Shown one piece after another: positions 36,406 through 42,789 of a DNA stretch of 64,000 bases (its first letter is position 1; the number at the start of each line of letters is the position of its first letter). Made by a program: the position numbers and the translations under genes. Below the pieces are notes generated by a model that worked only from the letters and a program-made list of their open reading frames with translations, had not been told where the DNA came from and made no database searches. Source of the stretch: Corynebacterium gerontici (GTDB taxonomy: Bacteria; Actinomycetota; Actinomycetes; Mycobacteriales; Mycobacteriaceae). Where the stretch lies: contig NZ_CP033897.1 of the NCBI RefSeq assembly GCF_003813985.1, positions 248,001 through 312,000 of the forward strand, in the 5' to 3' direction.

Positions 36406-37528
36406 CTCGCTGCAAAATCGTGCGCTTCGCTTGCGCAGGAGTTTTTCCTCCATTCTTCAGGCATCAATCGCCGCTGGCCTGGCGTTTTGGTTAGCGCACG
36501 ATGTTGCAGGCCATGAGCGCCCATTCTTCGCTCCGATGTCCTCGATCATTATTCTTGGGCTTTCCAGCGGCAACCGGCTTCGCCGAGCAGTGGAGTTGTC
36601 CATTGGCTGCTCAATTGGCGTGGGCCTGGGCGATCTGATCATCATGGGCATTGGCACCGGCAATTGGCAGATGACCTTGGCCATTTTTGTGTCCCTGGTG
36701 GTGGCTACCTTCTTGAGTTCTAGCCAGCTCCTCATCAACCAGGTGGCGGTGGGGTCCATTCTGATTGCCACGATTATTCCGCCCGGTTCGGCGGCGGGCC
36801 CGGAGCGGATGTTCGACGCCGTCATCGGTTGCACCGTGGGAATCGTGGTGATGGCTTTGATTCCGCATTCACCTCTTGCTGGAGGACGCCGGGAAGTGGC
36901 GAAGGTGCTTCGGCTTGCGTCCTCAGTGTTGAAAGACGTTGCTGTGGCGTTGCCCCGGCGAGATCACGAGTCCATCTTTGCAGCTCTCAAGCAGGTGCGC
37001 GGTTCGCAGGGCGCCATCAATGCAATGCTGGAGGCTGCGAAATCGGCGAAAGAAGACACCAGGGTGTCTCCACTGTTGTGGGCTTCAAAGCGCCGCGTTC
37101 GTTCCTTCGCGCGCATCCTCGCGCCGGTAGATAACGTTATTCGCAATACCCGAGTGCTGGCCCGCCGCGCACAAGTGCTCAGTGAGGATGGGGATGAGGT
37201 TTCCCAGGAGCAAATCTGCATTATCGAAGAGCTCGCTGAAATTACCGATCACCTTGCCGACGTTTATGCGCAACCAGAGCAAAACCAAGAGGCCTTGGAA
37301 ATTCCCGAGACGGTGAAGCGCCTCCGACAGCTCGCGGCCCGCGCTGGTATCAGCATTGCCACCGATGTACTTTCTGCCCAGGTAATTTTGGCGCAGACCC
37401 GTTCCATCATCGTCGATTTGCTGCAGGTCTGCGGCATGTCCCGCGAGTCCGCCGTTGCTGCTCTGGTTCCAACGTCCCATTCGCCAGCGTTCCCGCCCGA
37501 AGTGGTGACTGACCTAAAAGAAGATTAA
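36356..37528 (+). CDS. FUSC/ArAE-type membrane protein (copy 2, tandem paralogue)
   Basis: 390 aa. It is collinear with the preceding protein: ERPFFAPMSSIIILGLSSGNR replaces DQPFFAPMAAVIVLS, ATIIPPGSAAGPERMFDAVIG replaces ATILPPGTSGG, and VSPLLWASKRRVRSFARILAPVDNVIRNTR is nearly the same as copy 1. The start at ATG 36356 lies within the end of copy 1 (50-base overlap), so translation is coupled. The two may form a heteromeric membrane complex. The tail ends VVTDLKED and is acidic. Confidence 0.8.
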   Translation: MGKQTSRTTAYLKEIDNSLQNRALRLRRSFSSILQASIAAGLAFWLAHDVAGHERPFFAPMSSIIILGLSSGNRLRRAVELSIGCSIGVGLGDLIIMGIGTGNWQMTLAIFVSLVVATFLSSSQLLINQVAVGSILIATIIPPGSAAGPERMFDAVIGCTVGIVVMALIPHSPLAGGRREVAKVLRLASSVLKDVAVALPRRDHESIFAALKQVRGSQGAINAMLEAAKSAKEDTRVSPLLWASKRRVRSFARILAPVDNVIRNTRVLARRAQVLSEDGDEVSQEQICIIEELAEITDHLADVYAQPEQNQEALEIPETVKRLRQLAARAGISIATDVLSAQVILAQTRSIIVDLLQVCGMSRESAVAALVPTSHSPAFPPEVVTDLKED

Positions 37529-37539
37529 CTGAAAAACAG

Positions 37540-37596
37540 TTGCAATAAAAACCAACTTGATCCATACTGATCCTCTAAAGGTATTCATTTGCAATA
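37540..37596 (+). repeat. Direct repeat TTGCAATA in the promoter region of the metal-uptake operon
   Basis: TTGCAATA occurs at 37540-37547 and again at 37589-37596, 49 bp apart, in the only intergenic gap ahead of the six-gene operon. TTGATC (37557-37562) and TATTCA (37582-37587) could be a weak -35/-10 pair. No clear DtxR box or Zur palindrome was recognised. A semi-palindrome, TATT-N7-AATA (37582-37596), overlaps the second copy. Confidence 0.35.
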
Positions 37597-37608
37597 GGGG
37601 AGAAGGTC

Positions 37609-39042
37609 ATGGCTGTCTTCAAGGCGCTGCTTCGCTGTCTCAGCGCCGTGATATTGCTGCTCGCGGTGGCAAGTCCAGCGTCTGCGCAAGAACTCAACGA
37701 TCCGGTCGTGCTTGACAGTGGGCACGTGGATGCATTCAACGTCACCAGTGACGGGCAAAGTCTGAACTTGAACCTCAAAGAGGACGTCACCGGACAACAC
37801 GTTGAGCGGGCACCGGAAAGCGCGACGTTAAGAGTCAAGCCAGAAGCTTTCCACGACAAGATCCCCGGTCTCGATCTCCCCGGCTACCTCTTGCCGTTGA
37901 GTCAAGATCCAAATCTGATCTGGCCGGGTTGGGACACCATGGGTGTTGCGGCTGCTGGATTGGGATCAATTGATATCCGATTCGATAGTGTCTCCGGGCC
38001 GGGCCGCGTCTTCCTTTTTACTCAGTCCGGCTTGGGCGGCGGCATTGAACCGCTGCTCAACGATGGCCTCGAACTGCATAGCGGCTCCGTGCGCACGCAA
38101 CCTGAGCCTGCACATACCCACGCCTATTGGGTTTTCGAAGCCCCGGGAACCTACACCATGGAAGTTTCGGCACATCAAACCGGCGGCGGTTTGAGCTCCC
38201 AAGTGCGCACCTACACCTGGGAAGTAGGGGATGGAACTAATCCGGCAGTTGTGCCCCCACCCGCTGACGTCGAGAAGCCTGAAACGGCGGCGGAAGCCCC
38301 GGTGTGCACCCCATCGCTTGTGCCCATGATCCGCGATGATCGCACTTCGCCTGGTCAGTGGCGTAACCCATCGGAGTTGAGTTTCGGTCTGGGACCTGCG
38401 GCGGCAACGGCTGCCCAGCAAGCGATCGGTTCCATTCCTGCCGGAACAAAAGTTTGGGCAATTGGATCGGTCCAACAACAGGGTGTGCCCTGGCTCGGTG
38501 CGAACACTATGGCGGAGTCTTTGATCGAGAAGTCCACTGGTGCGGTGACGTATGAAATCGTTGGCTTTCATGGCCCCGGCACCATGGAAGTGCTAGTTCC
38601 GGGCGGACTAGACCGAGATCAGGGCACTCCGTGGTTCCATGGCGATCCTGGTGGCTTCAGCGGATCAGTGGAAATCCCTGCGAATTCACATGTTCATCCT
38701 TCCTGGGTCTTCGATACAGAGGGCACGTATGAGGTGAGTATTCGTCAAACTGCAACACTGCTCAACGGCGAGCAAGTAAGCGGAGAGGCCGCGCTCACGT
38801 TCATCGTCGGTGGGCAGGGCAACGCTGATGAAGGTCACTTCGACTTTGGTGCGCAGATCGACGAATCCTGCGGTGCCACCGAGGCTCCCGCTGCTGAACC
38901 AGCACCTCCCGCTTCTCCCACCACTTCCCGCGGAACCTTGGCGAACACCGCGGGCGGACCGCTAACCGGAGCTATCTTTATCCTCGGCGCAGCGTGGCTG
39001 CTGCTCGGCGGGTCGGTGATCTTTGCCAACCGAAAACGATGA
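37609..39042 (+). CDS. Membrane-anchored surface protein with two choice-of-anchor M (TIGR03769-type) repeats
   Basis: 477 aa. A signal peptide (residues 1-26, ending ASPASA) leads to two related domains. Domain 1 (about 30-205) contains DSGHVDAFNVT, NLIWPGWDT, SGPGRVFLF and HTHAYWVFEAPGTY. Domain 2 (about 220-405) contains GVPWLGANT, HGPGTMEVLV and HVHPSWVFDTEGTY. A Pro/Ala-rich linker precedes a C-terminal membrane helix (AIFILGAAWLLLGGSVIFA) and the basic tail NRKR, so it is tethered by its C-terminus and not by sortase. It is the first gene of the six-gene metal-uptake operon. Its stop overlaps the next start (ATGA). I infer a surface metal-binding or relay role. Confidence 0.85.
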   Translation: MAVFKALLRCLSAVILLLAVASPASAQELNDPVVLDSGHVDAFNVTSDGQSLNLNLKEDVTGQHVERAPESATLRVKPEAFHDKIPGLDLPGYLLPLSQDPNLIWPGWDTMGVAAAGLGSIDIRFDSVSGPGRVFLFTQSGLGGGIEPLLNDGLELHSGSVRTQPEPAHTHAYWVFEAPGTYTMEVSAHQTGGGLSSQVRTYTWEVGDGTNPAVVPPPADVEKPETAAEAPVCTPSLVPMIRDDRTSPGQWRNPSELSFGLGPAAATAAQQAIGSIPAGTKVWAIGSVQQQGVPWLGANTMAESLIEKSTGAVTYEIVGFHGPGTMEVLVPGGLDRDQGTPWFHGDPGGFSGSVEIPANSHVHPSWVFDTEGTYEVSIRQTATLLNGEQVSGEAALTFIVGGQGNADEGHFDFGAQIDESCGATEAPAAEPAPPASPTTSRGTLANTAGGPLTGAIFILGAAWLLLGGSVIFANRKR

Positions 39043-40490
39043 AGCGAGCATGGCTGCTCATCGTTGGCCTGCTTGTGGGGTGTAGTGCTGAGGCGCAGCC
39101 CCATGATGAGCTTCAGGTGGTGGCAACCACACCCATCATTGCCGATATAGCACGTCAAGTGGCTGGGAACCGGGCAAATATAAGCGGCCTAATCCCGGAT
39201 TCAGCGGATCCCCACGTGTTTGAACCCAAGCTCAGCACGGTCAGATCGATTGCGAATGCCGACGTTGTGTTGAGCAACGGGCTCCTACTGGAAGAACGGG
39301 CAATGCAGCGCGCGCTCGAAGCCCATAGGCGGGAAGGTGTGGAACATGTGGAGCTGGGCGCGCAACTTTCTCAGCACGGCGGGTATCAATTGCCGCTCGT
39401 GGAGCATGCAAACCTGGACACTGTGTGGCTCGGATTTCGGGTGCACGGACGCCTCATTGATCAAGCGCAGGTGCGCATAAAAGTCAGCGAAGCTCGAGGC
39501 CCGGGTGAAATGCAGGCCTTTATCACCGGAACCTTCGGTGGCCCAGAACAACTCTTAAACACGTCCAACCGAGCTGAAGCTTTCGTGCCGCAGAATGCGC
39601 ACACGCATGTGAGCTGGGCATTCAGCGAACCGGGTGAATATTCGCTCACGCTGGATGCTGTGCTCACCGTCGATGGAAAAGAGGTAGAGCATATTGCAAC
39701 GCAGGCATTCCGCTTTGCCGTTGCCGTTGAGCCTCGTGCAAACACAGTGCTTGACCAAGGGCACGAGGATATTACCGTGGACCTCGAACAGCGGGCATTC
39801 ACATTGGTGGGTGACCATGACGCGGATCCGAACAGCACGGTGATCGCAGTGCCAGCCAGCACGCTGCAGTTCGTGCCCAAAGATCCCGCGTATCGTTTCC
39901 TCGGGCGGCCGCAGGAGCAAATCTATCTTTTGCACCAAGCTGTGCTCGGAAAACACGTGCACGGTGACGTGGATCCACACATTTGGCTTGACCCAAACAA
40001 CGGCATGGCGATGGCACAAACGATTGCTGAGGCGCTAGCGAAAGCCGATCCAGAAGGCGCCGAGGAATACCTGCAGCGGGCTGAGCGCTACCGGCAGCGT
40101 CTTGAACGTGTAGCAGACACCATGCAGCAAAGGATTGCGCAGATTCCGAAGCAGCGTCGAAAACTCGTGACTACCCACGACGGATATGGCTATTTGGCAC
40201 GCGCCCTCGGTTTGGAGGTTGCAGGTTTTGTCACCCCCAATCCCGCAGTTGAACCTTCCCCGCGCGACATTGCGGCGCTTCGTTCCACCTTGCACAACTT
40301 AGATGTGCCAGCGGTGTTCGTGGAACCCAACGCCAGCGCTCAGTCAAAGGACCTGCGGGCCGCCGCTGAGCAGGGCGGAGTGCGGGTGTGCACGATTTTT
40401 GGTGATTCATTTGGTGGCCAATTGCACAGCTACGTCGAACTTCTAGATCACGATGCCGAAACGCTTCGCACATGTTTGAAAGGTGAATGA
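39039..40490 (+). CDS. ZnuA/TroA-type substrate-binding lipoprotein with inserted surface repeat
   Basis: 483 aa. Lipobox LLVGC (Cys15). The N-lobe is normal for cluster 9 metal-binding proteins (TTPIIADIARQVAGN, SADPHVFEP). About 200 residues (roughly 100-305) are then inserted and contain one choice-of-anchor M repeat (ARGPGEMQAF, HTHVSWAFSEPGEY, QGHEDITVDL). The C-lobe resumes at VDPHIWLDP. Candidate metal ligands are His59, His314, His380 (TTHDGYGY) and Asp456 (IFGDSFGG). His at the third site is the zinc pattern of ZnuA/TroA; manganese binders usually have Glu. It is translationally coupled to the genes on both sides or nearly so. Zinc specificity is inference from ligands. Confidence 0.88.
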   Translation: MKRAWLLIVGLLVGCSAEAQPHDELQVVATTPIIADIARQVAGNRANISGLIPDSADPHVFEPKLSTVRSIANADVVLSNGLLLEERAMQRALEAHRREGVEHVELGAQLSQHGGYQLPLVEHANLDTVWLGFRVHGRLIDQAQVRIKVSEARGPGEMQAFITGTFGGPEQLLNTSNRAEAFVPQNAHTHVSWAFSEPGEYSLTLDAVLTVDGKEVEHIATQAFRFAVAVEPRANTVLDQGHEDITVDLEQRAFTLVGDHDADPNSTVIAVPASTLQFVPKDPAYRFLGRPQEQIYLLHQAVLGKHVHGDVDPHIWLDPNNGMAMAQTIAEALAKADPEGAEEYLQRAERYRQRLERVADTMQQRIAQIPKQRRKLVTTHDGYGYLARALGLEVAGFVTPNPAVEPSPRDIAALRSTLHNLDVPAVFVEPNASAQSKDLRAAAEQGGVRVCTIFGDSFGGQLHSYVELLDHDAETLRTCLKGE

Positions 40491-40493
40491 AAA

Positions 40494-41231
40494 ATGCGCA
40501 CAATTCTTCGAGTACTGCTTGTGCTCCTGGCATGCACCCTGGCAATCCGCCCTGCCTACGCTGTAACGCTGGGCGAGGGGCACGCCGATTTTGGCCCAAC
40601 CTTGGAAGGCTCCTTCGCGCTTCAGCTTCGCGACGACACCGTCACCCCGCCCCAATGGCGCAATGCTGAAGATGTGGTGTTTGCTCTTGGGCAGGCATCT
40701 GAGCAGCAACTTCCTGAAGACAAGGACTTTGCGTTCACCGGTGCCAAGGCCGGCGACACAGTATGGGTGATTCCACAAACTCAAAAGGCAGGGGTGCCGT
40801 GGCTTGGCTGGAATACCCAAGCGCCCAACATCCAAGAGGCCGTAGATCGCGGCGTGACCTTTGAATACGTCGGACACCAGGGGCCGGGTGACTTCTCGCT
40901 GTTCTTGCAAGATGGGGGTCTCGGAGGTCCTGAAAAGCTTTTTGTTGAACCCGGTGACACGGCCTGGGTGGATTTAGGAACCCATACTCACGCCAATTGG
41001 GTGTTCACTCAACCGGGAACTCACCTAGTGCGCATCAAGGTCAGCGCTGGCAATCACCAGGCAACGGCTGACCTGCGCTTTGCCGTGGGTGACACGAGTG
41101 AGGCCGCCATCAAGGCCGCAGAGTCCAGCACTTGGGAAGGCCGCAGCGAATCAAGCCGATCCTATATCTGGCTCATCGCTGGTGGCGTTTTGATCGTGGC
41201 TGCGCTGCTGTTCCTGAGAAAGAAGGTGTGA
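40494..41231 (+). CDS. Small membrane-anchored surface protein with one choice-of-anchor M repeat
   Basis: 245 aa. A signal peptide (residues 1-23, ending RPAYA) is followed directly by one repeat: LGEGHADFGP, QWRNAEDVVFALG, GVPWLGWNTQ, HQGPGDFSLFL and HTHANWVFTQPGTH. A C-terminal helix (YIWLIAGGVLIVAALLFL) and RKKV anchor it. It is the minimal member of the repeat family in this operon, three bases after the lipoprotein gene and two before the ATPase gene. QWRN and the GVPWLG motif are shared with domain 2 of the first operon protein, suggesting duplication within the operon. Confidence 0.85.
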   Translation: MRTILRVLLVLLACTLAIRPAYAVTLGEGHADFGPTLEGSFALQLRDDTVTPPQWRNAEDVVFALGQASEQQLPEDKDFAFTGAKAGDTVWVIPQTQKAGVPWLGWNTQAPNIQEAVDRGVTFEYVGHQGPGDFSLFLQDGGLGGPEKLFVEPGDTAWVDLGTHTHANWVFTQPGTHLVRIKVSAGNHQATADLRFAVGDTSEAAIKAAESSTWEGRSESSRSYIWLIAGGVLIVAALLFLRKKV

Positions 41232-41233
41232 CC

Positions 41234-41944
41234 ATGCTTGAAGCTCGACACATGAGCGTGCGCCTCGGCGGCCGATCCGTACTGCAGGATATTGATCTTT
41301 GCGTTGAGGCTCCGGGTGTCACCGCCCTGCTTGGCCCCAATGGAGCTGGTAAAACGACGTTGCTTCGTGCTCTGCTCGGTTTGATTCGCCCAAGCGTGGG
41401 CATTGCAAGTTGCTCGCAACATTGTGGCTATGTGCCCCAACAATCGGGATTCCATTGGCACTACCCAATGACGTGCCTTGATGTGGTGCGCACCGGATTC
41501 ATCCGCGGCCTATTCGGAGCGGTTCGCGCCACCGACCGCTGCGTTCAGGCGCTGGACCAGGTGAAGATGGCTGGGCTTGCTCACCGCCCGATAGCGGAGC
41601 TTTCTGGTGGTCAGCGCCAACGTGTGTTGCTCGCCAGGGCGCTTGCGCCGCAGCCCGACACGCTTGTGCTCGACGAACCATTTACGGGCGTAGACGTTCC
41701 AAGTCAGTTGCTGATTACTGAGGTGCTTTCAAAGCTTGTCGACGTCACCGTGTTCATGTCCACCCACGACATTCCCGCAGCGCTGCACAGTGCGCACAGT
41801 GCTGTTCTGCTTCGCGAGCGCATCATCGCGCATGCGCCAATCCCGCAACTGCAAAGTTCCGAATTGTGGGCGGACACTTTTCAAGTGCCGGAAGAAAGTT
41901 CAATCGTTCGCGGATACGTCAAGCAGGTGGAGGTGTGCAGGTGA
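41234..41944 (+). CDS. ABC transporter ATPase of the surface-anchored metal uptake system
   Basis: 236 aa, a complete ATPase. Walker A is GPNGAGKTT, the signature is LSGGQRQRVLLARAL, Walker B is TLVLDEPFTGVD and the switch is STHD. YVPQQSGFHWHYPMT is the typical Q-loop of the cluster 9 metal ATPases (ZnuC/MntB type). ATG 41234 lies just after the stop of the preceding gene. Its own stop overlaps the GTG of the permease gene by four bases. Confidence 0.9.
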   Translation: MLEARHMSVRLGGRSVLQDIDLCVEAPGVTALLGPNGAGKTTLLRALLGLIRPSVGIASCSQHCGYVPQQSGFHWHYPMTCLDVVRTGFIRGLFGAVRATDRCVQALDQVKMAGLAHRPIAELSGGQRQRVLLARALAPQPDTLVLDEPFTGVDVPSQLLITEVLSKLVDVTVFMSTHDIPAALHSAHSAVLLRERIIAHAPIPQLQSSELWADTFQVPEESSIVRGYVKQVEVCR

Positions 41945-42789
41945 TCAGCCCGATTGCATTCTTATCCGACTTGAGCAATCCAGCTTTGGCGTTCCTTCCG
42001 AAAGCGCTCATCGTGGCAATGCTCAGCGCGGCACTGTGTGGACTAGTGGGATCGCACATGGTGCTGAGGGGCATGGCCTTTGCAGGTGACGCTATCGCAC
42101 ACGCAGTGTTCCCCGGCCTTGCGGTGGCCTTCGTGCTCGGAGGATCACTGTTGCTCGGCGGACTGATCGGCGGCATTGCTGTGGCTGTCCTTGTAGCGCT
42201 ATTTTCCCAGCGTCGTGAGCTGAAAGACGACGCGCTCATCGGTGTCTTTTTTGCCGCAGCATTTGCCATTGGTCTAGTGGTGCTTTCAAAAACACCCGCC
42301 TACGCCGGCTCATTGCAAAGCTTCTTATCCGGCTCGATCACCGGCGTGAATAATTCAGACATCGCCATCACCGCCGGGGCCTCAATCTTTATCCTCGGCG
42401 TACTCACACTGCTACATAGCCGTCTGGCACTCAGCAGCATTGATAGAGAACTCGCCCAAGCCGCAGGGATACCTGTCCTGTTGCTCGACATCGTCCTTTA
42501 CATCGCCGTCGCGATCGCCGTGGTGGTTGCGGTGCACACCGTCGGAAACATTTTGGTGCTGGCGTTGCTCGTCACCCCAGCCGCAACCGCACGGCTGTTG
42601 AGCACTCGCCTTGTCCCAATGATGATCACATCCGTCCTGCTAGGCGCGAGTGCCTCATTGATCGGCGTGTATCTGGCGTGGTCCCTCGACGTGCCCGCTG
42701 GCGCGGCGATCGTCTTGAGCTCTACCGCACTGTTCTTCCTGGCGTGGTTCGTCCAGCCCTGGGTTCGCAATCTTAAGGAACACAAATGA
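41941..42789 (+). CDS. ABC-3 family metal permease of the surface-anchored uptake system
   Basis: 282 aa with about eight hydrophobic helices. The ABC-3 family pattern is clear: GSHMVLRGMAFAGDAIAHAVFPGLA at the coupling region, LFSQRRELKDDALIGVFFAAAFA, and the late AVHTVGNILVLALLVTPAATARLL. GTG 41941 overlaps the ATPase stop (GTGA), which decides the start. The next gene starts at ATG 42786, overlapping this stop by four bases. It forms the importer core with the ATPase and the lipoprotein. Confidence 0.9.
   Translation: MISPIAFLSDLSNPALAFLPKALIVAMLSAALCGLVGSHMVLRGMAFAGDAIAHAVFPGLAVAFVLGGSLLLGGLIGGIAVAVLVALFSQRRELKDDALIGVFFAAAFAIGLVVLSKTPAYAGSLQSFLSGSITGVNNSDIAITAGASIFILGVLTLLHSRLALSSIDRELAQAAGIPVLLLDIVLYIAVAIAVVVAVHTVGNILVLALLVTPAATARLLSTRLVPMMITSVLLGASASLIGVYLAWSLDVPAGAAIVLSSTALFFLAWFVQPWVRNLKEHK

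Noticed and set aside
37529..37608. DtxR or Zur box ahead of the metal-uptake operon
   Set aside because: No sequence close to TTAGGTTAGGCTAACCTAA or to a TGATAAT-type zinc palindrome was found by eye. Only a direct TTGCAATA repeat and a weak semi-palindrome are present.
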